Shown here: one piece after another, positions 7,974 to 17,468 of the stretch
How the letters are laid out: each line of letters opens with the position of its first letter
How positions within the stretch are numbered: the first letter of the stretch is position 1
DNA from: GCA-2690565 sp002457235
GTDB taxonomy: Bacteria; Verrucomicrobiota; Verrucomicrobiia; Opitutales; Coraliomargaritaceae
Direction of reading: 5' to 3'
Assembly: GCA_045565695.1 (NCBI GenBank)
Contig: JBJLEZ010000003.1
Location: 1 to 26,515 of the forward strand
Length of the DNA stretch: 26,515 nt
The notes under the pieces: generated by a model
Told to the model about the DNA's origin: nothing
Databases searched by the model: none
Seen by the model: the letters and a program-made list of their open reading frames with translations, nothing else
Made by a program: the position numbers and the translations under genes

Positions 7974-8986
7974 TTATAACCCTGAGGATTTTTTGACTGC
8001 CAGTTCCAAGCATCTTGGATCATTTGTTTAAGGTCCGATTCTGCTTTCCAATCCAAATCACTAGACGCTTTAGAGGTATCGGCCCAAGATTCAGCAATAT
8101 CACCGTCTCTCCTCGGCGTAATTTTGTGCGGAATCTTAACTCCTGTAATTGATTCAAAAGCCTTGACGATCTCTAAAACAGAGTACCCCTTACCTGTGCC
8201 GACATTCCATGCATTAAACCCAGTAAATTTAGAATTTAATTTTTCTAAACAACTGAGATGGGCCTTAGCTAAATCAACGACATGAATAAAATCCCTGACT
8301 CCAGTACCATCATGAGTTGGCCAGTCATCACCAAAAACTGAGAGCTCCTTGAGTTTACCTGATGCGACTTGTAAAATGAAGGGCATTAAATTATTAGGGA
8401 TATCATTAGGGTCTTCACCTATTAAGCCAGATGTATGTGCGCCAATCGGATTAAAGTATCTTAATATTCCAATATTCCACTGTGAATTACTACGCACCAA
8501 ATCAGCACAGATAAGTTCATTCATGTATTTAGTCTGACCATAAGGATTGGTTACGGCTCCAGTGGGATGGGTTTCATCAATCGGAATTTTTTGAGGATCC
8601 CCGTAAACGGTTGCTGATGAACTGAAGACTAGGTTAAAGACCTTAGCTTCTTCCATCGCTTTATAAAGATACACGCTTCCAGCAATATTATTGTCGTAAT
8701 AGGCAAGCGGATTAGCAACGCTTTCTCCAACGGCCTTTAAGCCTGCAAAGTGCATAACTGAATCAATGGAATGCTTAGAAAAAAGGTCTTTCAATAATTG
8801 GGCATCCCTAATATCACCCTCAACGAATTCAAATGCTTTTCCTGTAATATCCTGTATGCGTTTTATAGCGATATTCTTACTATTGGAGAGATTATCAATT
8901 GCCACAACTGAATGGCCTTCATTGAGCAACTCAACAATTGCATGGGAACCGATAAATCCTGCACCGCCTGTGACTAAAATACTCAT
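7970..8986 (-). CDS. galE: UDP-glucose 4-epimerase
   Basis: A short-chain dehydrogenase/reductase-type epimerase of 338 residues that interconverts UDP-glucose and UDP-galactose in the cytosol, supplying galactose donors to the neighbouring glycosyltransferases. The NAD-binding TGGAGFIGS is at residues 6-14. The catalytic Ser lies in FSSSATVYG (S124), and Y149-x3-K153 is present in NPYGQTKY. Later family signatures are LRYFNPIGAH, GDDWPTHDGTGVRDFIHVVDLA and NVGTGKGYSV. The start is the ATG at 8986, since SILVTGGAGFIGSH is the canonical N-terminus. A longer in-frame TTG at 9007 would begin directly after the tRNA. Only 22 bases separate it from tRNA-Tyr on the same strand, so it is probably transcribed with the tRNA. 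Confidence 0.96.
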   Translation of the reverse strand: MSILVTGGAGFIGSHAIVELLNEGHSVVAIDNLSNSKNIAIKRIQDITGKAFEFVEGDIRDAQLLKDLFSKHSIDSVMHFAGLKAVGESVANPLAYYDNNIAGSVYLYKAMEEAKVFNLVFSSSATVYGDPQKIPIDETHPTGAVTNPYGQTKYMNELICADLVRSNSQWNIGILRYFNPIGAHTSGLIGEDPNDIPNNLMPFILQVASGKLKELSVFGDDWPTHDGTGVRDFIHVVDLAKAHLSCLEKLNSKFTGFNAWNVGTGKGYSVLEIVKAFESITGVKIPHKITPRRDGDIAESWADTSKASSDLDWKAESDLKQMIQDAWNWQSKNPQGYN

Positions 8987-9005
8987 CAATATAGAATCGG
9001 AAAAC

Positions 9006-9094
<89 letters not shown>

Positions 9095-9174
9095 TAAATT
9101 TGTGAATTAAATATGAGTACTGCTCTGAGTTGGTTTGCCAATCTTTTTTTTACTTAATTTACAGTAAGCGTATT

Positions 9175-10038
9175 TTAAAGCGTGAAAATATCGACAATTT
9201 GGCTGAAATAAGCATCCACAAAATTATTAAGCCAAAGGAAATAAACAATCGCACCTATGGCAAGAAATGGGCCAAAAGGAAGCTCTTGAAGCTTTGGCTC
9301 TTTCGGTTGCTTTAATTGCTGAATTAGCAAATAAGGCAAAATGATTATTGTGCCAATAAAGGCTCCTCCAAAAAGCGAAAATAGTGCCCCTTGCCACCCG
9401 GTAAAGGCACCGATGGCGGCTAAAAATTTAACATCACCCTCACCCATTGCTGGTTTTTTCAGAATGATCTCTCCAATAGTCGCAATCCAATAAATCATAC
9501 TTGTGCCAACAAATATACCTAGCATCGACTCGATCCATGAGTACCAATGTGCTTCCATCCCACCTTGGGAAAATCCGTGCAGTTGTGGGATAAAAATCGA
9601 TACCATCACTCCGAGCAGCATACCTCCAATTGAGAAAATATCAGGAATGATCATATGATCTAAATCAATAAAAGTAGCCGCAATTAAAATGGCGATAAAG
9701 AGCATTCCAACCATAGCAACTATGGACTGATGGTTAAGCCATGAAAACACAAATAAAGTACCGGTTAAGGCTTCAACTAAGGGGTAGCGAAAACTCAATT
9801 TCTCTTCACAACAAGCAGCTTTACCTTTGAGCATAAACCAAGCAATGACAGGTATGTTGAAATAAAAAGGAATTCGTTTACCGCATTGGCAACTCGAAGG
9901 CGGCCATAATATTGAATGTCCTTGAGGTATTCGATAAATACAGACATTGAGAAAACTCCCCCAGATTGCCCCAAAAATAAACACACAGAGTGGGATAAAA
10001 AATGGCATTGTCGCCTCTATGCTATCAATCAATTCCAT
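9175..10038 (-). CDS. Type IV prepilin peptidase (A24 family)
   Basis: An integral membrane aspartic peptidase of 287 residues that cleaves, and in bifunctional members N-methylates, type IV pilin-like precursors. GSFLNVCIYRIP (27-38) marks the N-terminal domain. IDLDHMIIPD (D125, D127) and GEGDVKF (199-205, D202) carry the catalytic aspartates, and about eight hydrophobic helices are evident. The cytoplasmic Cys region is reduced to CQC (50-52) and CC (76-77) instead of two CxxC pairs. The gene follows aroE with 15 bases between, in a yggS-aroE-peptidase operon. No pilin genes are in the window, so the substrates are elsewhere. No clear terminator is visible in the roughly 80 bases before tRNA-Tyr. 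Confidence 0.92.
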   Translation of the reverse strand: MELIDSIEATMPFFIPLCVFIFGAIWGSFLNVCIYRIPQGHSILWPPSSCQCGKRIPFYFNIPVIAWFMLKGKAACCEEKLSFRYPLVEALTGTLFVFSWLNHQSIVAMVGMLFIAILIAATFIDLDHMIIPDIFSIGGMLLGVMVSIFIPQLHGFSQGGMEAHWYSWIESMLGIFVGTSMIYWIATIGEIILKKPAMGEGDVKFLAAIGAFTGWQGALFSLFGGAFIGTIIILPYLLIQQLKQPKEPKLQELPFGPFLAIGAIVYFLWLNNFVDAYFSQIVDIFTL

Positions 10039-10053
10039 ATGCCTTAAGTCTTA

Positions 10054-10971
10054 CTAGCTCGCCTGATTATAAAGTGTATTTTCACCAGCATTATGCATTA
10101 TTTGAGCATCAATTTTTTGCTCGGTCCAAATTTCTAATGCTTGAGCCCCTTGATGGACTAACATACCCAATCCTGTCTTAGCCGCACACCCTAGTTTTTT
10201 CGCTTCTATAAACAATTGAGTCTTCTGTGGATTATAAACCATATCATAGACCGCCCATTGGGGGGTCAAAAATGCCATATCTAAAGGCAAAGGATCATTT
10301 TGATTCAATCCAAGCGAGGTTGCATTAATACAAATGCCCATTTCAGGTAAATCAGCCAGGTCTTCTTTCGCTTCTATTGGAATAATGCTTTCGTAGCCCT
10401 TTAACTCGGATAAACTTGAAAGCATTGCATCCAGTCGGTCTTTCGATCGATTGAGAATTCGAATGGAAGCAGCTTTCTGACTGAGACATTCAACAACCGC
10501 AGCTCTTGCTGCACCACCTGCTCCTAATATTAGTACGTGATTTCCATTTAAACCTTTTCCCAGACCCTGCTCAATACCTTTGGACATCCCATAGCCATCT
10601 GTATTAAATCCTTCGTAGCCAGAAGCTGTCCATTTCAAAGTATTCACTGCACCAATTGCTTTTGCAGAATTAGAAATTGTCTTCAGTAGACCTAAGGCCA
10701 TGACTTTATGCGGCACGGTCAGATTTAATCCGAGAAAACGCTTCTGATAAAAAAATTCCAATGCTTCTGACAAATCCTCAGGATCAATCTCAAAACGAAA
10801 ATAAGCCCATTCCTTGAATCGATTGTCATTTAGTGATAATTGCTCAAGAGCAGCATTTTGCATGATTGGACTGAGCGAATGTTTTATCGGTTTACCAATT
10901 ACAGCTAAAGCTGTCCCAGGATAATCCCATACTTTTAGGTCAGCAAGGGTATATGTTTTTTCTGTGTTCAT
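10054..10971 (-). CDS. aroE: Shikimate dehydrogenase
   Basis: An NADP-dependent enzyme reducing 3-dehydroshikimate to shikimate in aromatic amino acid synthesis; 305 residues. Substrate-site residues are visible in KHSLSP (S32, S34), NLTVPHK (catalytic K89), AVNT (N110) and NTDGYG (D125). The nucleotide-binding GAGGAA is at 150-155, with NRS at 164-166, the usual NADP-selecting turn. INATSLG and the C-terminal LVHQGAQALEIW match the family. An N-terminal stretch of about 20 residues (MNTEKTYTLADLKVWDYPGT) is longer than in E. coli AroE. It lies 51 bases after yggS on the same strand. Confidence 0.95.
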   Translation of the reverse strand: MNTEKTYTLADLKVWDYPGTALAVIGKPIKHSLSPIMQNAALEQLSLNDNRFKEWAYFRFEIDPEDLSEALEFFYQKRFLGLNLTVPHKVMALGLLKTISNSAKAIGAVNTLKWTASGYEGFNTDGYGMSKGIEQGLGKGLNGNHVLILGAGGAARAAVVECLSQKAASIRILNRSKDRLDAMLSSLSELKGYESIIPIEAKEDLADLPEMGICINATSLGLNQNDPLPLDMAFLTPQWAVYDMVYNPQKTQLFIEAKKLGCAAKTGLGMLVHQGAQALEIWTEQKIDAQIMHNAGENTLYNQAS

Positions 10972-11022
10972 TGATAATGCTAGCTAGGATAATTGAAAAC
11001 AAAGCCATTGATTAATCAACCT

Positions 11023-11715
11023 TTAAGAACGGCTTCCATACAATGCTGAACCGACGCGAATCATCGTTGAACCTGCGGCAATAGCTTCTTCTAAATCCTG
11101 CGTCATACCCATCGACAATTCGTTCAGCTCAATTTTATATTCGCTGACTAAAGAATCTCGGATAGTTCGGAGCTTTTCAAAACAAGCTTTTGCACTAGAG
11201 GGATCCTCATCCAAAGGAGCAATCGTCATCAATCCTTCACATTTCAAAAAGGATGCCTCTAACACGGCTTCTAATGCTTCTTTCATCGACACTTCACTGA
11301 AGCCATATTTATTAGGATCTTCACCGGCATTACACTGTAAAAAAATTGGTAGCACTTTCCCTGATGCTTCGCATGCTGAATTCAATTTACGAATGAGTTT
11401 TAAAGAATCCACTGATTGAATTCGGTCAAACAACTCTACGGCATCGTTTACTTTGTTCGATTGAAGGTGTCCAATTAATTCCCAATAACAGTTTTCTGAA
11501 CAGAGTGGTTTTTTTTCTTTAACCTCTTGAACTCTGTTTTCTCCAACGCTAGCCAATCCTACATGAAGTGCATGTTCAACCGCATCTATTGGATGTGTCT
11601 TTGTTACCGGCAATAATTGGACCTCTGAAACATTTCGCCCACTTTCCTGACAGGCTCTTTCTATTCGAAGCTTGATATTAGTAAAGTTTACAATAAATCT
11701 ATTTAAGGCTATCAT
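11023..11715 (-). CDS. yggS: YggS-family pyridoxal phosphate homeostasis protein
   Basis: A 230-residue single-domain alanine-racemase-fold protein (YggS/PROSC family) that carries PLP and buffers the free vitamer pool in the cytosol. LLPVTKTHP contains the PLP Lys (K39). GENRVQE (58-64), WELIGHLQSNK and the C-terminal SMGMTQDLEEAIAAGSTMIRVGSALYG are the family signatures, the last binding the PLP phosphate. It is the first gene of the minus-strand yggS-aroE-prepilin peptidase group and diverges from the M16 peptidase gene across 188 bases. I could not assign a clear promoter in that gap. Confidence 0.94.
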   Translation of the reverse strand: MIALNRFIVNFTNIKLRIERACQESGRNVSEVQLLPVTKTHPIDAVEHALHVGLASVGENRVQEVKEKKPLCSENCYWELIGHLQSNKVNDAVELFDRIQSVDSLKLIRKLNSACEASGKVLPIFLQCNAGEDPNKYGFSEVSMKEALEAVLEASFLKCEGLMTIAPLDEDPSSAKACFEKLRTIRDSLVSEYKIELNELSMGMTQDLEEAIAAGSTMIRVGSALYGSRS

Positions 11716-11903
11716 TCTGAAATTAGTTATAAATTTTTCATTTGAACGATACTTATTATTTACAACCTAATTGAAAGCAAATTAAACAAATTTTCCGTTG
11801 GCATATATTTAGGATGTCAAAAATTTAATATAGTGTAGTAATTATCAGTGTACCATTAATCTATTTTACGACTAAGCATATACGCAAGACAAACTCTTCT
11901 AAA

Positions 11904-14900
11904 ATGTACCGAATTTTTTATATATTAACGCTTCTTTACGGATTTTATTTTATGACTTTTGCGGACAAACTAAACAATAATACAAGCTTACAATTCATTC
12001 AAAAATACGAAGCAATCGAAGAATACGAATTAGAGAACAATGGCTTAAAAGTTTTACTCCATCATAATCCAAGTATGCCAGTCGCCACAGTAATGCTTAC
12101 TTACAACGTGGGCTCTCGGAACGAAAAAGATGGAGTGACTGGAGCAACTCATATTCTAGAGCACATGATGTTTAAGGGTACAAAAAACTTCCCACTTGAT
12201 TCGGATTTAGATTATTCAAATCAAATGGAGCATATTGGCGCACGCTCTAATGCAACCACATCGTTTGATCGCACAAATTATTATGCGACTTTAGGAAAAA
12301 AGCACGTACCACTGGCAATTCAATTGGAAGCCGATCGCATGCGCAACTTACAATTGGACGAAAAATCCTTGGCTTCAGAGATGGTTGTTGTGCGAAATGA
12401 ATATGAGCGAAGAGAAAATAATCCATATGCTACTCTACAAAAAAAGATTTTTTCCTCTGCTTACGAAAAGCATCCCTACCATCATCCAATCATTGGGTGG
12501 AAGAGAGATATCGAATCCATTACCGTTGAAAAGCTGCAAGCCTTTTACGACACCTACTACTGGCCAAACAACGCGGTCTTAACAGTCATAGGAGGCTTTG
12601 ACAAAGCAAGTACGCTTGAAGCGATTAAGCATTATTTTGGAGCCATTCCAAGATCACCACATTCAATTCCATCCGTTGAAATTGTGGAGCCCGAACAAAA
12701 AGAATCTCGTTTTGTTGAAGCGCATCGCAGCGGACAAGTTGGGGCAGTCATGATTGCCAATAAAGCACCTGAAGGAACAAATGACGACTGGCCAGCTCTA
12801 CTTTTACTATGTGAAATCTTAGGAGCCGATAAAATTGGTCGACTTTACAAAGCCCTTGATGATAAAGGTTTGGCCAGTGCGTCTTACGTATTCCCTAGAC
12901 GCTTAAAAGATCCGGGCTTAATTTTCTTTGGGGCAACATTAACCGCAGAAACGACCCACGAGCAGATACAGAAAATTCTATCTGATGAAATTGAAAAAAT
13001 CGCAGAAAACGGTGTGAGCGATGAAGAGCTCGCACAGGCAAAATCAGTTTATTTAACGAATCTTATTTATTCCAAAGACGGATCATTTCAAATAGCTGAC
13101 TTAATTAATGATGGAATAGCTATAGGTGATTGGAAAGACTATATAAATTTTTCAAAATCAATAGATCAAACGACTTCAGAAGATTTAAATCGAGTTGCCC
13201 TCACTTACTTAAAAAAAGAGCAACAAACTATTGGTTGGTTTATCCCTACCTCTACACACCTAGGACAGAACTCAAGGCCGGAAAACTTGACCGCTCCCTA
13301 TTATTTCAAAGAACCCTATGAAAAACTTGATGTTTGGGAAAATGAATATAAGTCAGAAATTAATTTCACTCCCAATATAAAAGAAGTTTATATTTCTAAA
13401 ATCCATTTAGTCACCGTTGACATTCCGATAGATCAAGTCGTATCCTTTTCAGGAAGTATTTCAGCAGGTGACCAAAAATCCTTAGAAGGCAACCCTATCA
13501 TTGCTGATCTAACAGCGAGTATGCTAGATAAGGGGACACTAAGCTTGGATCGCTTCGAAATAACAAAGTTGCTTAATTCGCTCGGCATAAAGATCCAATT
13601 CGATTCAAAAAGTAATGCACTGACATTTAGCGGTAAATTCTTAAAAAAGGACACGGAAGCCTTTATGAAGATTTTAGCGGATCTCTTAAAAAACCCCAGA
13701 TTCGACAAAGAAGTATTTAATAACTTAAAGACACAATACCATGCTTATTTTTTAGACTTAGAAACAAGTACCGAATTTAAGGCAGATACTCTTCTATCTC
13801 AAAGTTTATACCCTAAAGATCATCCTAATTATCAACATAGTTTAGCGGAACTTCAAGAAAGCTTAGAAGCAGTCACTGTTGAAGATTTAAAAGCATTTCA
13901 CAAGAAGCATTACGGTAACAAACAAATGAAGATTGTTTTTGCTGGGGATATTAATTCATCTCTAATACAGCGAAGTGTAAGAAATTATTTTAGTATTTGG
14001 AATTCTAAGGAAGATGATGCTCTAAAACACTTTGAATCAACTGTAGCGGGTCCGGAAAGAATTGATTATTTCATTCCTGATAAAACAAGCATTTCAGTCT
14101 ATATGGGTGCTCGAACTTTTCTTAAAAGAGACAACCCTGATTATGTTTCTTTCAGTGTTGCTAATTATATTTTAGGCGGAAGTTTTAATTCTCGTTTAAT
14201 GAAATCTATTCGCCAAGAACAAGGACTTACCTACAGCATTCATTCATTTCATGAAGGAGATATTTTTGATACAGGTAATTGGGCCTTAGAAGCTAGCTTC
14301 TCTCCTGAACTCTTAGAGCAAGGAATTGAAGCAACTAAAAAAGTAATATACAATTGGAATCAACTGGGAGTTACTGAAGAAGAAGTCGTTCAAGCTGTAG
14401 AAACGATCAAGGGGAAATACCTTGTTGGCTTATCCCAAACAAGTACAGTTGCTAGGCAAATCCATAGTTTTATGCTTAGAGGGTTTTCTCCTTTTTACAT
14501 AGATATCTATCCAAAATTATTAAATATGGTTTCCAAAAACCAAGTGAATAATATCATCGAAAAATATTTTAATCCTGATTCTATTGTAACCGTTACCTCA
14601 GGAACGTTCTATGAAGATAATCGAATACTAACGGACATAGGCATAGAGTTAGAAGTGCCCAACCCAGCTTGGACCATTCAAATTTCTGATCTTTATGAAG
14701 ATGAGGAAACAATATTGGTTATTGCTAAGGTTAATTCAAAAACCTCAATAACGAGTCAAGTCATCACAAAAATTTCAGATACAGTAGCGGCAAAAGTTCA
14801 GAATCCAAATAAGCCTATTAAGTATTATGTTATTGGTGAAAAATGGAGTTGGCATTCCAAAACCAATAACATAGCTTTCATTAATAGTAAGGACGATATT

Positions 14901-14954
14901 AGTTCAACAATAGACAAAGCTAAACCCATCAAATTTAATAAAAAATTTCTCTAA
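11904..14954 (+). CDS. M16-family zinc metallopeptidase, two-lobed
   Basis: A 1016-residue insulinase-type peptidase of PqqL-like layout. A hydrophobic N-terminus (residues 3-20) looks like a signal peptide or anchor, placing the enzyme in the periplasm or envelope. The inverted zinc motif HILEH (H83, E86, H87) and a downstream VVVRNEYE (E166) supply the active site in the first domain. GRLYKALDDKGLASAS follows in the second. The third domain has lost the zinc motif (IADLTASMLDKGT at that place). The fourth carries NSRLMKSIRQEQGLTYS, the conserved Arg/Tyr pair. About 80 extra C-terminal residues do not resemble the core. Its stop overlaps the next gene's start (TAATG). Confidence 0.93.
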   Translation: MYRIFYILTLLYGFYFMTFADKLNNNTSLQFIQKYEAIEEYELENNGLKVLLHHNPSMPVATVMLTYNVGSRNEKDGVTGATHILEHMMFKGTKNFPLDSDLDYSNQMEHIGARSNATTSFDRTNYYATLGKKHVPLAIQLEADRMRNLQLDEKSLASEMVVVRNEYERRENNPYATLQKKIFSSAYEKHPYHHPIIGWKRDIESITVEKLQAFYDTYYWPNNAVLTVIGGFDKASTLEAIKHYFGAIPRSPHSIPSVEIVEPEQKESRFVEAHRSGQVGAVMIANKAPEGTNDDWPALLLLCEILGADKIGRLYKALDDKGLASASYVFPRRLKDPGLIFFGATLTAETTHEQIQKILSDEIEKIAENGVSDEELAQAKSVYLTNLIYSKDGSFQIADLINDGIAIGDWKDYINFSKSIDQTTSEDLNRVALTYLKKEQQTIGWFIPTSTHLGQNSRPENLTAPYYFKEPYEKLDVWENEYKSEINFTPNIKEVYISKIHLVTVDIPIDQVVSFSGSISAGDQKSLEGNPIIADLTASMLDKGTLSLDRFEITKLLNSLGIKIQFDSKSNALTFSGKFLKKDTEAFMKILADLLKNPRFDKEVFNNLKTQYHAYFLDLETSTEFKADTLLSQSLYPKDHPNYQHSLAELQESLEAVTVEDLKAFHKKHYGNKQMKIVFAGDINSSLIQRSVRNYFSIWNSKEDDALKHFESTVAGPERIDYFIPDKTSISVYMGARTFLKRDNPDYVSFSVANYILGGSFNSRLMKSIRQEQGLTYSIHSFHEGDIFDTGNWALEASFSPELLEQGIEATKKVIYNWNQLGVTEEEVVQAVETIKGKYLVGLSQTSTVARQIHSFMLRGFSPFYIDIYPKLLNMVSKNQVNNIIEKYFNPDSIVTVTSGTFYEDNRILTDIGIELEVPNPAWTIQISDLYEDEETILVIAKVNSKTSITSQVITKISDTVAAKVQNPNKPIKYYVIGEKWSWHSKTNNIAFINSKDDISSTIDKAKPIKFNKKFL

Positions 14955-15394
14955 TGGCTAAAATAGACGTTGAAAAACTGAAACACATTTTACATCGAAA
15001 CGAAAGCGATATTCAAAAAATTAACGATATCTTGAACGATATAGATACGGAGCTTCAGATCGAACAAGCTGAAAAAGAAGCACGCCCACCCCTAGTCAAA
15101 AAACAATTCATTACTTTGATTGCAGATAATGATGGCGTGTTAGTCGATAAAGATTTTGCTAGTTGGGTTCTGCAAATCCCAGAAGAGGCAAATCCACAAG
15201 CCGTAATTGATAAAATCCATCAATCTGCCTACACCTATAATGCCTCCCCTAAAGGGAGCCGTTTTCCAGTCAAATCAATGGGCGAAACACTTGAATCGGT
15301 CAGTGCTAAAATCTTCAAAGAGAATGAAGTATGGGTAAAAACAAAAATACCGGTCTTAGCTGTCAGTTGTAACAATCAAATACCACAAAGCTAA
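14954..15394 (+). CDS. Unknown protein, translationally coupled to the M16 peptidase
   Basis: I do not recognise this 146-residue protein. The first 45 residues are strongly charged and helical in pattern (KHILHRNESDIQKINDILNDIDTELQIEQAEKEA), probably a coiled coil. The remainder has strand-like stretches (KKQFITLIADNDGV, VWVKTKIPVLAVSC). There is no signal peptide or membrane helix, so it is probably cytosolic. The ATG overlaps the M16 stop as TAATG, and the permease follows after 32 bases. The coupling suggests a role linked to the peptidase or permease, but nothing in the sequence shows what. Confidence 0.75.
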   Translation: MAKIDVEKLKHILHRNESDIQKINDILNDIDTELQIEQAEKEARPPLVKKQFITLIADNDGVLVDKDFASWVLQIPEEANPQAVIDKIHQSAYTYNASPKGSRFPVKSMGETLESVSAKIFKENEVWVKTKIPVLAVSCNNQIPQS

Positions 15395-15426
15395 AACTGG
15401 ATTCGTTGATTAGAATTTAAGGTATC

Positions 15427-16461
15427 ATGTTAATAGAATTAGCGAAAACATCTTGGAATATATTAGCTGAATTTGCACCTTATTTACTGATTGGTTTTTC
15501 AATTGCTGGGTTGTTGCATTACTGTATCCCTCCTAAGCTCATTATCAATCAATTAGGAAAGTCCAGCATTTCGTCTGTTTTTAAAGCCGCTATTTTAGGA
15601 ATCCCACTACCACTGTGCTCCTGCTCAGTGATTCCAGTTGCTTCTTCGATAAGAAAAATTGGTGCCAGTCGTGGTGCTACCATATCATTTCTAAGCTCTA
15701 CTCCTCAGACAGGAGTTGATAGTATTTTGGCAACTTATGGCTTATTTGGCGGTGCATTTACTGTGATTAAGCTGTTTGTCGCTTTGCTTTGCGGGCTCGT
15801 CTCTGGCATATTAGTCGATATTTTTTGTAAAAACAACGAAGCTTCAGTACCGGATTTAGAAAATCATGAATCGCATCATGCACCGACAAGTAACAAATCA
15901 ATCTCTGCTTCGCTTCGCTACTTTTTTGTAGAGTTACCACTTGATTTATATAAGCCACTTCTCATTGGAATATTCATTGCGGGACTTATAAACAACTTTT
16001 TACCAGGTGATTTCTTCACCGGAACTTTTAGTTCAGGCTTAGTCGCCTTTATTGGAATTACTTTGATCAGCCTACCACTCTATGTATGTGCAGTTGAGTC
16101 TCTGCCTTTAGCTTTTGCCTTCCTAAGCGCGGGTATTTCACCAGGCGCAGTTCTTGTATTTCTCATCGTTGGCCCTGCTACTAATTCAGCCACCATTTTA
16201 GCGACCTTAAAAATCATAGGAAAACAAGCTACCATCATTTACATTGTAACACTTGTAGTAATCGCTTGGAGTGCAGGCTTTTTGACAAATTTATTATTAG
16301 ATATTAAAATGAGCGACTTCAAAGAACACCATGCACATTTAAGTATTTGGAATCATATTTCTGCGAGTCTTTTATTAGCCTATTTCCTCAATGCAGTCTT
16401 GTGTAAATCCGTTTTCTTTCGCAAAAAAAATGCAATGGATGAGGACTGTCATTTAGATTAA
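15427..16461 (+). CDS. SO_0444-type Cu/Zn efflux permease (DUF318/ArsP-like)
   Basis: A 344-residue inner-membrane permease of the PF03773 superfamily. About ten hydrophobic segments are visible in two halves. The first half contains GIPLPLCSCSVIPVASSIRKIGASRGATISFLSSTPQTGVDSI, with the paired Cys of C64-S-C66; this is the signature of the SO_0444 Cu/Zn efflux group. The second half has SLPLYVCAVESLPLA and FLIVGPATNSATI. A His-rich loop (HESHHAP, about residues 145-152) lies between the halves and may bind metal. Upstream is a partial Shine-Dalgarno, AAGG. It ends one base from the convergent fmt stop. Metal export is inferred from family naming, not shown here. Confidence 0.87.
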   Translation: MLIELAKTSWNILAEFAPYLLIGFSIAGLLHYCIPPKLIINQLGKSSISSVFKAAILGIPLPLCSCSVIPVASSIRKIGASRGATISFLSSTPQTGVDSILATYGLFGGAFTVIKLFVALLCGLVSGILVDIFCKNNEASVPDLENHESHHAPTSNKSISASLRYFFVELPLDLYKPLLIGIFIAGLINNFLPGDFFTGTFSSGLVAFIGITLISLPLYVCAVESLPLAFAFLSAGISPGAVLVFLIVGPATNSATILATLKIIGKQATIIYIVTLVVIAWSAGFLTNLLLDIKMSDFKEHHAHLSIWNHISASLLLAYFLNAVLCKSVFFRKKNAMDEDCHLD

Positions 16462-16462
16462 G

Positions 16463-17452
16463 TCACAACAAAAGCGGAATGCTCTTCTGGCCTTTTAATA
16501 AATCGCCATCTTTTATTGTATAGCCTCTCAAAAAATCAGGGACTGCTAACATTTTTCCACCCGCTTTTTGTAGCTCTAATATTCTAATTAATCCATTTGA
16601 AGTAACTACCTTGAGATTGTCTTTTTCAAGAATGACCGAACCACTAGGAAGACTCAATTCATGTCCTGCCAAAGAATGTTCGCAGATTTCTAATTGTCCC
16701 ACTTTTATTCGGGTTTCCCCATGAAAACAAAAGCTGTTTGGCCAAGTCTTAAATGCACGCCACCGATTGTGAATTCCCTGTGCACTTAATCCAAAATCGA
16801 TCAAACCATCTTCTTTGGTCAACTTACGACAGTGACTCTTAAGTGTTTCATCCTGCGGTTTGAATTCCAGTTCACTTTTTAATAAGCTAGTCATAGAACG
16901 CTCCAATATTGGAACGGTTGCTTGACCAATTTTTTTTCGGACACTTGAAGCACAATCCTCTTTTTCAATTGCGATTCGTTCGATATCGGCAACTGCACCT
17001 GCATCCATTTCTCGATCAATTTGCATTAACGAAACTCCTGTTTCTTTTTCACCAGATGCAATAGCTGTTTCTACAGGAGAAGCACCTCTATATTTAGGTA
17101 AAATAGACCCATGAAAATTAACCATCCCTAGTCTAGATGCCTTACGAATTCCTCGCCCCAAAAAATGCCCATAAGCCATAACAAAAGAGATATCTACCTT
17201 ATGATCTTCAAAAAAATGTACCAAACCCTCACCTGGTTTATCGGGTTGAAGTAATTGAATTCCTTTATCTTTAGCATACTCAGCAACTGGATTTGATTTA
17301 AGCTTTTGTCCTCTTCCTTGCTTTCGATCGGGTTGGGAAACTACCGCTAATAATTCCCATTGTTCCTCACCTTTTAAGAATAACCATTCAAGAGATGGTA
17401 AACAAATCGAGTCTGAACCAAAAAATACTATCTTCTGTCTCTTATTTTTCAA
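16463..17452 (-). CDS. fmt: Methionyl-tRNA formyltransferase
   Basis: Transfers the formyl group from 10-formyltetrahydrofolate to Met-tRNA(fMet) before initiation; 329 residues, full length for the family. The N-terminal formyltransferase domain shows KIVFFGSDSICLPSLEWL, QPDRKQGRGQK, FVMAYGHFL and catalytic NFHGSILPKYRGASPVETAI (N112, H114). LMQIDREMDAG supplies D150. The C-terminal tRNA-binding domain (about 210-310) contains KLTKEDGLIDF. The start codon is TTG at 17452: no ATG lies close enough, and homology requires KIVFFG near the N-terminus. It is 16 bases downstream of the exonuclease gene on the same strand. The usual partner def is not in the window. Confidence 0.95.
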   Translation of the reverse strand: MKNKRQKIVFFGSDSICLPSLEWLFLKGEEQWELLAVVSQPDRKQGRGQKLKSNPVAEYAKDKGIQLLQPDKPGEGLVHFFEDHKVDISFVMAYGHFLGRGIRKASRLGMVNFHGSILPKYRGASPVETAIASGEKETGVSLMQIDREMDAGAVADIERIAIEKEDCASSVRKKIGQATVPILERSMTSLLKSELEFKPQDETLKSHCRKLTKEDGLIDFGLSAQGIHNRWRAFKTWPNSFCFHGETRIKVGQLEICEHSLAGHELSLPSGSVILEKDNLKVVTSNGLIRILELQKAGGKMLAVPDFLRGYTIKDGDLLKGQKSIPLLL

Positions 17453-17468
17453 AATATAGCTGACTCTA

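Noticed and set aside
9095..9142. tRNA-Tyr promoter with TTGGCA as -35 (complement of 9137-9142)
   Set aside because: At 17 bases spacing the -10 would be ACTCAT, matching the consensus at only three positions. Not strong enough to list.
9130..9180. Terminator after the prepilin peptidase gene (T8 run)
   Set aside because: The T run is on the plus strand and precedes the weak stem, so it has the wrong polarity for the minus-strand operon.
17450..17455. An ATG start for fmt
   Set aside because: The codon at the position required by homology reads TTG, and no in-frame ATG lies between it and KIVFFG.
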